A stretch of DNA of 64,000 bases from Pomacea canaliculata (Eukaryota; Mollusca; Gastropoda; Architaenioglossa; Ampullariidae): positions 11,458,758 through 11,522,757 of the forward strand of contig NC_037600.1 in assembly GCF_003073045.1 (NCBI RefSeq), written 5' to 3'. The position numbers were made by a program, and so were the translations under genes. Of this stretch, positions 1 through 10,548 are shown piece after piece. Every line of letters starts with the position of its first letter. Within the stretch, counting starts at the first letter, position 1. Below the pieces are notes generated by a model that was not told where the DNA came from, did no database searches, and worked only from the letters and a program-made list of their open reading frames with translations.

Positions 1-349
1 CCCAAGGGTGGTGCCCAGCCTAATGCACCCATTGGGAGTAATAGATTCCGATGAAGTCTCCGTTTTGGTCCAGAGCCATCCTCTCGTTGGACCACATACA
101 CCGGTATACCGTTCAATTTGTCCAGCACGACAAAAACTCCTTCCTCCCAGCGATCATCCACTTTGGATGTAATACATGGCCCCATGTTTCTGACCAGGAC
201 TCTGTCTCCCACTTCTAAGGTCGCTGCCAAAGCTCCTGCATCATACCTTATCTTGTTCTTTTCCATTTGCTCTGTGGCCGTTCTGTATGCACTACGGAGG
301 TTTTCTTTCAGGTCCTGCACATACTGCCTGCAGCTCTTCCCAGCAATCC
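1..349 (-). mobile_element. Gypsy-type LTR element fossil, integrase C-terminal part
   Basis: Read on the minus strand, this stretch encodes the carboxyl-terminal part of a Ty3/Gypsy integrase. A helical run is followed by the SH3-like beta region with GDRVLVRNMGP and, near the end, RRLHRNLLLPMG, typical of the tail of Gypsy pol. It runs off the window edge at base 1. It is a fossil fragment and probably belongs with the protease and reverse transcriptase remains at 1.8-3.6 kb, because orientation and gene order agree. LINE sequence replaces the expected middle of pol. No LTR was seen. Confidence 0.75.
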
Positions 350-1125
350 CACCACCACATCTATCTCCAGACCTGGGATTGTGAATGAACGAGTATCCCA
401 CGGGAGTGATTGGCTTGATAACAAGTTCATCTCCAGCCTCCCTAAGCCACGTCTCAGTGAGCAACAGCAAATCCAGTGACTTGTCAATAATCATATCGTG
501 AATGTCCACAGCCTTCCTGACGACAGACTGGGCGTTGAGGAGGCCACATAAGAGTTGAGTCTGAACTATCCTACTCTCAGACGAACTTGTAATATCTAGC
601 GTTTCTGATGTAAGGGGGTCAACACTAGACCCATCTTCATTCACAATAGACGTACAGTGAGTGAAGGGACAGGTCTGTGAACTGGAAAGGGAATGCCGGA
701 GTAGGGGAAGTGGGCGGAGGAACAGCAGTAATACTGGTGTCACAAGAAATTAATGAGATGTCAATAGGCACAGGGTTGACATCATTCACCAACACAGTGG
801 TGGTAGGGCCATCAAGGACAGATGCAATGGAGCATGAAGAATTACAGGAACAGAGCCGTAGCCCCAAAGACAAACTTTCCACAGAGGCAGCAAGTCCTGG
901 AGGCTCACTGGTGCCAGAGCTTGGTGCTAACACTTGCACTAAGTCTGAACGGGAATAAGCAAGTCTACATGCACGCACTTTCCTCCCACCACGTACTCCA
1001 CGCACAGTTGTCTGATTAATTAGTCCAAGTTTTCTGCAATATGACAGCAAGTTAATATCCAATACACCAGACACATTTTTGGCAAGGACTTTTAACACAG
1101 AAGCAGAGTAGTGTAATTGACTCAT
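350..1125 (-). mobile_element. LINE 5' fragment (CR1/L2-like ORF2 start and endonuclease N-terminus)
   Basis: The minus-strand frame opens with an ATG at 1125 and carries the low-complexity leader usual in CR1/L2-like LINEs (YCRKLGL, then RGVRGGRKVRA). After one frameshift near 640-670, an APE-type endonuclease begins with LLCGLLNAQSVVRKAVDIHD and LLLLTETWL. The Asn and Glu in these motifs match the first metal-binding residues of the family. Homology stops near 350, where integrase sequence of a Gypsy element starts. Keeping the 5' end while losing the reverse transcriptase and 3' tail is the reverse of normal LINE 5' truncation, so a later deletion or recombination is inferred. The copy is dead. 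Confidence 0.7.
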
Positions 1126-1780
1126 GAAAGGTGGCTAAAAAGGAACACAATTGTGAGAGAGACAAAAACTGCTGCTACTAAGCGCATAGAACACCACTGA
1201 CCCACCACTAACTGACGATCTTTCAAACATAACAAACAGTTTGGTACTCAATGTGAGCACACAAACATGAGGCAATCCTGTTAATCACTAACCCCAGAAC
1301 TAAAGCGGCACCATGAGAAGCGAAAACGTGACAGCAGCATCAAAACAAAAGCAGGACGACATAAACCACGTATCGATGACAACAGGCAATAATCATCAGC
1401 GACATAAGTGAAATGTATAGATCGAAGATCTAGTATGCAGAAATTTCAACAATAAAAACACAGGTCCACAATTCAGAAAATGGGAAAAACGCAATGCTCA
1501 GCAGTATTGGAAAAGTTACAATTGTGTGTGGGCACAGGCAATCCAGGTGATGCACAGATCTAAAATACGGCAAGATGGCGCAGACATTATAATGGAAATA
1601 AAATGCTCCAGATAATAGATAGAAGTCGCAAAGACACAGCAACCAATCCAGAGAGATAGAAAATGATCTCACAGAGTCACTGAGCACTGGTACACAAAAT
1701 CTGACGCAGATAAACAGGCAAAGACGAATATTACCGAAGAGCTGACACTAGGCAGGTAGTTAAAGGGACATCACTCTCAT
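1126..1780. other. Gene-free stretch inside the nested-element block
   Basis: No coding homology was recognised. The stretch lies between the LINE ORF start and the Gypsy reverse transcriptase remains. It may be the LINE 5' untranslated region or decayed pol. Its open frames are AT-biased and show no domain signature. Confidence 0.4.
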
Positions 1781-3636
1781 CAGTCCGAACGGGGTGGTAA
1801 ATGCAGAAATCTTGTTCGCTCGCTCGGACAGAGGTACCTGGTAATATGCCTTTGACAAATCGAGGGTAGTGAAAACCTTAGCCCCACTCAATGTTAAAAA
1901 CAATTGTTCAATTTTTGGTAACGAATAACTGTCCCTCACTGTCCGTGCATTCACCCTCCTGTAATCTACACACATGCGCAGTGCCCCATTCTTCTTCCTC
2001 ACTAGCACAATGGGTGAAGCGAAGGAACTGGTCGACGGCTTGATGATGCGAGCATCTAGCAACTGTTGCACATGCTGTCTGACCTCCAGGTCCTGTGGCA
2101 GTATAGGCCTCGGTCTTTCTCTAATCGACAGACCTGGAGTCAGTTCAATGTCATGCACAACATCTGTCATGTTCAAATCAAATTCTTTTTCATTAAAAAC
2201 ATCGCTAAATGTCAACAACTTCTTTGGGAATCTATCTTTCCACGTTTGGTCGACGTTTGCACCAAAACAAAATCTACCCGACAGTTCAGGAACATTGTTC
2301 TTTTCTTCTTCTACATGGTTGGCATTACAGTAAGTCCTGCCAGTGTCTTGTATATCACAGTTCAGGTCTTTTAGTACACTGGGAAGTGAATATTCACTCT
2401 GAATGGTGAACAGGTCCGCTACCACACTTTTCCTTCTGACAGTAACGGGTGAACCGGTGGTGTTTAATAAAGTCACCCTAATCCGCGGAAGAGTGTTTGT
2501 TGATACCTTACCACTCAACACGCACACCCCGTCTGGTAATGCCTCCACTGTTGGTTCCTGGATCAGCACAGCGTCCTTGTTGATGATTGCACCATGCTGC
2601 ACAATCCCTCGGACATCGGTCACCGAGCGGGGTGGCAGTGTTGTGTCCGGTGTCAACAGTCATACCAGGCACAGACGTCCATTGGGTGCACTGGTCGCCT
2701 CCCTGTACACATGAGTGATCATGCCACACAACGGTAATCTTGTGGTGAAGTTCCGCCCCGCCATACGTTCGCACTGCCGGGCGTATGCTCTCAGGATGTT
2801 GGTGCCCACTATCACTGGCACTCGCGACGAATACTCCAGTGTCTGGACAGACATGTAGTAAGGTGTCTACTTTACTGTCCACACCAACGACATCTTTAGG
2901 CAGCCACACCGACACATGCACAACACCAATATAGGGCACAGAATGACCGCCTGCTCCTATCACTTGCAGTGTAGAATCAAGGTTTTCCAGCTGTCTCTGT
3001 CGCATATTCCTGCGGAAAAAAGACTCAGACACAATAGACACCTGCGAGCCGCTGTCTATCAAACAGCGTGACGTCACGCCGTTGATGCGGATGGGTGATT
3101 CGCATCTCGGTCCCACCAACGCATCGAGGTTTGTTTGGTTTGCGCCGGGTGAGTGTAACTCCGTGAGCACCACTCGACTGGTCAGCGTCACATGTCGTCT
3201 GGAAGAGGAGTTTCTCACCGCCACATGTACTCTTGACCCTGTGACACTGGCTGACACTACCGTGATATTCTCCGGTAACCATTCTTGTGAACACGCGGTG
3301 ATTGTAACAGGTGCGTTCAGAGTCGTTGTCAGGATACCACACAGCTCCACAGTTTGCTGCGGAGGAATATCCAGCACTGCACTATTTAACCGAACTGGCT
3401 GTAGCTCTAAAAGGCCCTGTTCGATGGTATTGGCGGCCGTCGAAAGGAGATGATGTTGTTTTCTCACAGTCTCTGCTGGGCTCTCACGGTCACCCTCTCG
3501 TACCAGCACTCGCCCCTCTGTGGTGGTGCCTTTGAGTTCGAGGAGGCCCTGTTTCTTTCGCCACTTGTTGTCCTGCCTCCTCCGTTCTCGCTCCCTCTGC
3601 ACCAGCACCACATTCACCGGATTGTTGCACACACGA
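1781..3636 (-). mobile_element. Gypsy-type LTR element fossil, protease and reverse transcriptase part
   Basis: The minus strand shows a retropepsin with active site CLIDSGSQVSIVSESFF, then linker sequence, then the amino half of a Ty3/Gypsy reverse transcriptase with ALRMCVDYRRVNART and FTTLDLSKAYYQVPLS. The element is a fossil with a small number of breaks. The rest of the reverse transcriptase and RNase H are not seen in their expected place, where LINE DNA lies instead. The upstream edge meets Harbinger transposase sequence near 3637, so one of the two truncated the other. No LTR is recognisable, so age cannot be judged from LTR divergence. Confidence 0.8.
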
Positions 3637-4019
3637 TGCATGGCTACATGCTTAGAACTTGGCTGCTAACACCAATCCTAAATCCCTTGACTAGGTCAGA
3701 GCAGCAGTACAATAATAGTCACACCGCCACACGTTCCATTGTGGAGCATGCCATTGGTGTATGCAAGACGAGATGGAGTTGCCTTAGAAAGCTTCGATTA
3801 TCACCTGCAAAGGCCTGTGATGTGATAACTGTATGTTTTATGTTGCACAACCTTGCTTGGCGGCTCAATCTCCCTGAGCCTGATGGTGACGAGGGCAATA
3901 ATGGTAACTCTTCAGATGACGGAGATGATGATGATTATGGCAACCTACATGCATCTGAATGGGCACGCGTAGCTGCAGGAGAAGCCGAAAGACAGAGAGT
4001 GATCAACATGTACTTTTAA
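3637..4019 (+). pseudogene. Harbinger transposase (HARBI1-like), C-terminal fragment
   Basis: The frame encodes the end of a PIF/Harbinger DDE nuclease. GYMLRTWLLTPILNPLT matches the last catalytic block of the family, followed by ARSIVEHAIGV-like and RWSCLRKLRL helices and ITVCFMLHNLA. The tail is acidic (a run of D residues near 3920-3940) and ends at a TAA at 4017-4019. The amino part with the first two catalytic acids is absent because sequence before about 3637 is Gypsy-derived, so the copy cannot act alone. Its stop codon lies about 70 bp from the end of the convergent Myb-type reading frame, the normal Harbinger arrangement. Confidence 0.8.
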
Positions 4020-4088
4020 GGTACTCACACATATACACCTCTGCACCACACAGATAAAATGAAACAAAAAATAATTGACAGTAATTTT

Positions 4089-4297
4089 TATTCAGCACTT
4101 GGAGATGTACTTGCATCGGTGGTGTCACCAATTTTCATCTTTTGTTTGAGGTCCAATATTTTCAGTTTTATCAGTTCAATGTTACATCTGTTTAGAGTAA
4201 TACATGACTCCAAATATTCAGGCATCAATGGGGTTTCTTCAGTTCCTGTTTGCTTTTTTTTCTTCAGCTCTTTCTTGAGTAGCTGTTGTTTTTAGGC
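4089..4297 (-). pseudogene. Probable former C-terminal coiled coil of the Harbinger Myb protein
   Basis: Directly behind the TAG at 4298-4300 and a second stop two codons later, the same minus frame stays open to about 4089. It encodes a charged helix: KQQLLKKELKKKKQTG, then ELIKLKILDLKQKMKIG. Myb-type Harbinger accessory proteins commonly end in such a coil. I infer that the two stops are secondary and that the original protein was about 65 residues longer. The alternative is that the TAG is the true end. Confidence 0.5.
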
Positions 4298-4401
4298 CTA
4301 TAATGCTTTGTCTTTTGCGGGTGCATTCTCCTGAGATGGCAATTCCACCGGTGCCTGGCATAATGGGATCTGTGCTTCATTAACATCATCCAGTGGTTCC
4401 A

Positions 4402-4417
4402 CCTCAACTATTTGGTA
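4402..4417 (+). repeat. SINE target-site duplication, left copy
   Basis: CCTCAACTATTTGGTA, identical to 4605-4620 on the other side of the SINE. Confidence 0.9.
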
Positions 4418-4604
4418 GAGCGGTCCGGTGGCGCAACAGCTAACGCCTGTCACCAATAAAGTGAAGGTTGGCTGCCCAGAGTTCATTTCTCGTCTCGGGC
4501 ACGCTGTTCTTTCTCGCACGTGGCATCTGTTTACAGGGCTAGCTGCTTGCCGTAATATAGCCTCAGTTCCTGGCACAGCGTAAAACACCAATCCCCCCCC
4601 CCCC
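4418..4604 (+). mobile_element. tRNA-derived SINE with poly-C end
   Basis: The insert begins GCGGTCCGGTGGCGCAACAG, which reads as a tRNA-like box A. A box-B-like GAGTTCATTTCTCG lies at about 4479-4492. A short unrelated body ends in CACCAAT and a run of about 14 C. It is flanked by perfect 16-bp direct repeats CCTCAACTATTTGGTA (4402-4417 and 4605-4620), the target-site duplication. The insertion interrupts exon 3 of the Harbinger Myb gene. A pure C tail is unusual for a SINE. Confidence 0.8.
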
Positions 4605-4620
4605 CCTCAACTATTTGGTA
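4605..4620 (+). repeat. SINE target-site duplication, right copy
   Basis: CCTCAACTATTTGGTA, identical to 4402-4417. The first two C bases merge with the poly-C tail, so the true duplication could be 14-16 bp. Confidence 0.9.
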
Positions 4621-4756
4621 TACTTCTGGAGACTCTGCAAGAAGACAGTTGCAATGGGAAATGTAATTGTGTAAACTCTAAAAATGCAGCAAAAACAATG
4701 TTCGAGGACACAAAAGATAGCTGTGCAGAAAAGTGCAGCATCTGGTTACTTGTGTT

Positions 4757-4895
4757 ACAATTAAAAAAGCCTAATACTATATCAATAGTGATAATGATAA
4801 ACTTAATGTAACATGTTTTCATTACAAAATAGATGTGTGAAAGAACTTATATAACTTCAGTTAAATGACAGGTAATAAACATTTTTATGTGAACT
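4757..4895 (+). repeat. 139-bp direct repeat, copy 1
   Basis: Starts ACAATTAAAAAAGCCTAA and ends TATGTGAACT. It matches 5957-6095 with only two mismatches that I can count. It lies in intron 2 of the Harbinger Myb gene, exactly 1200 bp before its partner. Confidence 0.9.
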
Positions 4896-5956
4896 ACAAG
4901 TAACTACAAGTCAAATTTAAATAAAAATAACATGAAAAAGCTAGACACATACAACTTATGATTTATTTTTGGTTTTGATACAAAAATATCACGAAAATGT
5001 CTGCTAAATCATTCAGCAACACAAGAAGACCCAGCGTCTGCATTCCTCACTTGGAATAAGATTAATTCTTGGTTGGAACATTTGTCTCGCTACACCGTCC
5101 CTCCACTCTCAATTCCAAGCCAAAAAGCATCTCTCGACTGTCGAGCTACATAACTTATTTTATCTTCCGTCGATAGTTCGAGAACCATCGTGTAACGACT
5201 TTTCTCAGCCCCGCGTGGTCAACCCTACCCCACCCTATTCAACCCCTACCCTCTATAAAAAATATATACTTAGTACACTGCTAGAGTGCTACAACATAGA
5301 TAATTCAGAGTACTGTCAGAGAGAATAGATATTCGAGATGGTTCACTCGTGACCGCAGGGGAAACTACTAAGTGCAAAGTGTGAGCGAACCCCTAGTACA
5401 AAAAGACACAAAAATTTGTTCTTAGATAAAAGTCATTTCATATCGAAAACACCTAGACATTTACTTCAAAGATAAACACTGCTAGCGACGACTTTGTCTA
5501 GTAGTGGCCGATGGTAGCAGCTTGGGAGTAGCATCATGTTTCGAAGGGACGCTACTGCGTCACTACTTTTCTTAAGTAAGGACAAAGAAGAAGTGCACCC
5601 TCTCTATACCTATTCTCTCTGGTACTGTTAATATAACAATACAAATGTATGTGATGAATAAAGTGTTATTTTGCACGTTTAATTCCCATCACATATATGT
5701 ACTTATGGGATAAACAAGTGTTATCACACACCTCTCATCCCCATCCTACATACATACGATGGATCCACGTTCTTTATAGTCATCATTTTACTAACTTTCA
5801 GCTTAGCACACTTAGAGAAATATGACAAGTTCAGGACTTACTGCCACCTCGAAGGTAGTAGTGGATCGTGGTTAGGTTAGGATCTTACCAGGCGCCCTCT
5901 CACGTCGCTTGTTAATTAACGGCGCTGTATCTTCCTTTATTCTTCTGTGGCCCATC
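4896..5956 (+). mobile_element. Insert between the 139-bp repeats, possibly a solo LTR fossil
   Basis: About 1.06 kb without coding potential. It shows a TATA-like CTATAAAAAATATA near 5252, an AATAAA near 5656, and TGGATCCACG near 5759 that could be a primer-binding-site-like start. This order resembles promoter and polyadenylation signals of an LTR. The ends are not defined and no second copy exists here, so the LTR call is tentative. A simple segmental duplication is the alternative. Confidence 0.3.
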
Positions 5957-6095
5957 ACAATTAAAAAAGCCTAACACTATATCAATAGTGATAATGATAA
6001 ACTTAATGTAACATGTTTTCATTACAAAATAGATGTGTGAAAGAACTTATATAACTTCAGTTAAATGACAGGTAATAAACATTTCTATGTGAACT
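5957..6095 (+). repeat. 139-bp direct repeat, copy 2
   Basis: Second copy of the 139-bp repeat. The high identity suggests a recent event compared with the surrounding decay. Confidence 0.9.
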
Positions 6096-7339
6096 TCACG
6101 AATCCATTTTTTAAAAAAAATTTAAAGTGAATTAGAAAAAAAAAATCACACTGACAACTTGTACAGTTGGGGTGAAGAGTTTAGCAGGTACAATCAGATA
6201 AAAAGAAGACATCACTTTTGAATTTACTTTTCCGCTAGAAATTTGGTTTAAATTATTCTTTGATTTTGTTATTCTTCGGTCACTCAGATTCCTATTAGTG
6301 GAGAGTCTGTTGCTTTTCTAGAATATGAAAGTCTGATAAAATGCGAGTAGCATGAGCAAATGTGACTTACCGGGAACTGAAAAAGACACAGGAAGACACT
6401 CGTTTTTGTGTGGTCCAGCATAGCCCCTTCTTGGTGTTGAATAAACAGTGGGTGTAATATCTGTTATGCCTGCAACAACTCCCGTTTGAAAAGCTCAATA
6501 GCAAATGAACACCAACGAATAAACAAAAATAAACAATCACTGACTTGAACTACTGTTACTACGGTTCGTTATCGTTGTGGCACAAATTCATACATAAGTC
6601 ATATAGTCCATATACAAAGTCTTCCATCTTGGGTATTTTGACTTCACGACCGGACCATGTTCGACTAGTTGGTGTAGCAGACCGCACTGGGGTTGTGGAG
6701 CCATGAAAGGGATTGGATCCTGCCGGACTATCAGACTCCAGTATGGAGAGAGTTCAGTAGGCAAATGGTTCTTGTCATCTGGCCAATCTTGGGTGATGAC
6801 AATTCTGACATTTTGCAAGGTTTCATCCTTGTCTGTTTCATTCTTCAAACTGCGAAGTCGCGCATCACCAATGGGTAAAAAGCTTGCCATATTGACGGTC
6901 TCAAACTCGCTCTGGTTGTTCTGCGAGTTCTTCAGGTAGGCTCTGGAGAGAGTATCAGCAAGAAGCATGTCCTTGCCTCTCTTGTACCGAACTGTGACAT
7001 CATACCCTGGATCCGCAGCATCATGCCTTGGAGTCTGCGTGGCGCTGACGACAGCGGTTTGTTCATGATTGCTTCCAGCGGCTTGTGGTCACTTTCTATG
7101 TTTACATGGCGACCAAAAGCATATTGATGGAACCTGTCCAGGGCAAAAACTATTGCTAGAGTTTCTTTCTCAATCTGTGAATATCTGGTTTCAGTTTCAG
7201 TCATTGAGCGGCTTGTATAGGCGATTGGCTTTCCATTTTGCATGAGAACAGCGCCCAAACCATTCTTGCTCCCATCACACTGAATGGTAAGTTCTGTCGC
7301 GTTCCACCCCCAGCGTCGCTGGAAGCATGCGCACAGCCG

Positions 7340-8720
7340 CTCACACAGCCGGCCAGACACGCACAGACACTCGGCCGGAGGCAGTCAGCGACTTACCTCT
7401 CGAACCCGTGCACGGCACAAACCATGACAAAAAACAGGGAAGACGATACAAGCACGCAGTTTAATAAAAATATAAACACGAATACACGTACACACACACA
7501 CCCCCCCCCCCCCCCCCCCATAAAAACCAGATAAAAAATACACCTACGAGTACTCGTCAAAAAAACTGGGGACTGCCTCCCCGCAAAGAAAGTTACAAAT
7601 AATATTCACACACAGCAGAAAGAGAAAAAAAAAAGATACAAAGTATACGGCGACATAGCACAGTCAAGTGTCCGCTCAAGGTGTTCACAGAACCAGCGGT
7701 GCCACCCCCTCTTTCTCTGGACCAGCTGTCCAGCTGACCTCACTTCTCTCCTCTGGGTAGACCTTGGTCACGGAGTCCATGCTCATCGGCCTCCACCCTA
7801 GGTGCTCCCCCCGATGGCTAGGCCGTACACTGGCACAGCAGGGTCGCGCACACCCGCTGACGAGGCGATGATGGCGCAGGGTCGACACCATGGCTGACAG
7901 TCACACAAAAGAGGACGACGACACAGATGAGGAGCAGAAAACGTCCAACGAAATCACGACTATGTAGAACACGGAGAAGAAGTAACACACGTAGAAGAAA
8001 ACAAATGGAAGCCTGCAGAAAAAACAATTCATCCAATCAGCATGCGGCACTCCAAACATTTCTCAGTTTCTAAAAACACCCTTGTACACATACACATCTA
8101 TGACCAGCCTGGTCACGAAACCACTCGCTCTCATACAAATACATATATTCTACCATTAGAAAAGTGGCCCTTAACTCACAAACTGATACATGGAAAAATG
8201 GGTGCGTGCCACACGCGACGCGACCCTGCCATTACAAATTCTATCCTAACATTGAAAAGCGAGATGACTTCCATTCAAAACCATAAACATAGTTGTAACA
8301 TATAAAAATCAGCGCATTAGCACTCCAACCGAGAACTAAGGGCTCTATAAACTAGAATAGAGTGGAACTAGACTCTGCTCACCCAAAACGGCTTGTGCTA
8401 CGACCCGACGGTCAGCTGCCCTCCATAACAAGAATGGCAGAAACTCTCCCGTGGATATCCGCGGACACTTTCCGTACGAAGCTCACACGGTTTAGGTAAA
8501 ACGGGCGTAGCCTACACTGCCCGGCCCACACTGCCCACATTGGCCCGGCCTCCCGCCGTCCTTTCCGACAGAAAACGCACCTCTCTCCACAGAGCCCAGG
8601 TCAGAACTGCCACGAGGGACGCTGCTCTCTGGGGGTCACTACCTGTCGCCCAGGGGCTGTGACCAATCGCCAGCGCCCACGACACCCAGCCCACGCCAAG
8701 GCGCGTGAACGCTTTTCACG
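7340..8720. other. Unidentified insert inside the Gypsy fossil
   Basis: This stretch separates reverse transcriptase from RNase H. It contains a C run at about 7501-7519 next to a CA-rich tract, an A-rich purine tract near 7620, and GC-rich DNA near the right end (8510-8700). No family or target duplication was recognised. It may be another mobile element, but nothing proves this. Confidence 0.4.
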
Positions 8721-9880
8721 CCAAAACCTAGCTTCTTCACTGCCTGGAATGCCTTGTCATGTTTCCCACTCCACGACCATTCTACGCCAACACGCATCAG
8801 CTGGTGAATCGGCTCCAATGTTTGAGACAGACAGGGCAGAAATTTTGACAGGTAGTTGACGAATCCACAGAGGCGCCTGACTTCTTCTACGTTGCTTGGT
8901 CTCGGCATGTCAAGGACTGCCTTCACCTTTTCTGGGTCAATCTTCAGACCTTCGCTAGTGATCCTGTGACCAAGGAATGTGATTTCTGTCTTCCTGATCT
9001 CGGCTTTCTCTTTGTTTAGTTTTATACCGATTGATCGACACCTGTTGAGCAGATCAATGAGGTTTTTGTCATGATCCAAGGATGCTTCTTCCGTTGTGTG
9101 TCCTGAACCATAGATGACGATGTCATCTGAAACAGCAATCACTCCATGAAGGCCTTCAAGAGCTATGTTCAACCGCTTCTGGAACAGTTCTGAGCTTACA
9201 CAAATTCCAAATGGTAGTCGTTTCCATCTGTAACGTCCGTATGGAGTCTGGAATGTTGTCAGTAGACTAGACTCTTCATCTAGATGGACATGCCACTAGG
9301 CATCCGTGAGATCAAGTTTGGAGAACAGTTTAGCATTTGCTAAGTTTGGTAGGATATCTTCCATAATAGGCAAGGGATACCGTTCTCGCTTTGGTGCTTT
9401 GTTGAGAGGACGAGGGTCAATGCATGCCCGCAGCTTGCCTGACTTCTTTGTCGCAAGGACCATCCTGCTGACCCAGTCAGTTGATTGGTTCACTGGTGTG
9501 ATTACTCCTCTTTTCGTCAGTCTTTTCAACTCCTTGCTGAGCTAGTCCTTCATTGCATGAGGTACCCTTCCACTAGGAGCTGTGACAGGTGGAACAGTCG
9601 GGTCAACTTCAAGGTGTACAATACCAGGTAGGTTGCCCTGGGTCTCACTGAACAGATCTGGGTATGCGTCCAGGATTTGTGAAGATGGTAAGTCCATAGG
9701 TACAGGTGACTTTGGTGTCGTTGTGTCGTACAGTTTGGTTTTCTGTCACATTGTTTTCCAACGGCTTTAGTTGAGTCACAAAGAAATAAGCGGAATGCGC
9801 AGCGAATGGAGTGGAGAACGTTGACTACTCACAGTCGCCAGTTGCATAAGACTAAAACAAACGACTTGCTGCTGCCACCA

Positions 9881-10014
9881 TGTTATGTGTCATAGCGTTC
9901 TGCCTTACTACGAACAGAATAACACACTCTAAGACGACGGTTATGTTTACTTGGAATAGCTCAGACTCACACACTAAAGAGTAAGTCAAGGGGCGTAACT
10001 AGGATATCGTAACA
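9881..10014 (-). repeat. Short LTR of the Gypsy element
   Basis: 134 bp bounded by TGTTATGTG and CGTAACA, so it has TGTTA...TAACA inverted ends. The inner edge is followed on the minus strand by TGGTGGCAGCAGC, a typical primer-binding-site start. Short LTRs fit the Mag lineage. No partner LTR was found. Confidence 0.65.
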
Positions 10015-10548
10015 ATCATCATCACCAGTCTAAAGGTGCATGTATGAAACAACAAAGGCAGCAGCCTAATGTTGATAGTTTTGTAATCTAGTTCTTTTAC
10101 TAATAAAAGATACTCACATGATTCACTGAATGCAAATGTCTGTCTTGGAATACATCATATCCACCACATGTTTACACGGGAAAAAAAATTACCGTAAATG
10201 CAAAAAAATTTCACTGCCTTAGGTAAATAATAGTGTGCCGAGCCTATTTTTTGAAAATAATTTAAACTTAAGAAATAAATGCATGAAGACATAAGTTTCC
10301 TTGGTCAGTAATTTATTGAATTGGAGAACCCATCACCTGTAGCATATGTCACTTCTATGTTGACGAGAAAGTTTGTCATTTGTCAGCATTGGTAAAGACT
10401 CTTGCTGCATGATGACTGGGAAAAATGGTTTGCAAAAGATAAAAATGCATATCATAAAAATACAAGCTGCCTTACTCTTTCCCCCTCTCAGTGAATCTAT
10501 ACTGTGCTATGTTTGAAACTACACGTGTACATTTGCAAGTTTACTCAC
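10015..10548. other. Intron 1 remainder of the Harbinger Myb gene
   Basis: AT-rich sequence between the Gypsy LTR and the exon 1 donor at 10548. No gene or repeat was recognised. Confidence 0.4.

Larger units (their letters stand above)
6588..10014 (-). mobile_element. Gypsy-type LTR element fossil (Mag/K02A2.6-like), partial
   Basis: Minus-strand order is a short 5' LTR (9881-10014), a primer-binding-site-like TGGTGGCAGCAGC beside it, reverse transcriptase (about 9.5-8.7 kb; LRACIDPRPLNKAPKRERYP, then VSDDIVIYGSG), RNase H (about 7.3-7.0 kb; TIQCDGSKNGLGAVLMQNGK, YSQIEKETLAIVFALDRFHQ) and a linker toward integrase that ends near 6.59 kb. Gag, protease, most of integrase and a 3' LTR are not seen. 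The element is a fossil with several breaks, and an unrelated segment of about 1.3 kb lies between reverse transcriptase and RNase H. It sits in intron 1 of the Harbinger Myb gene, so it is younger than that element. Confidence 0.8.

Noticed and set aside
7490-7520. C run as a second poly-C SINE
   Set aside because: It follows a CA repeat, with no tRNA-like head or target duplication nearby.
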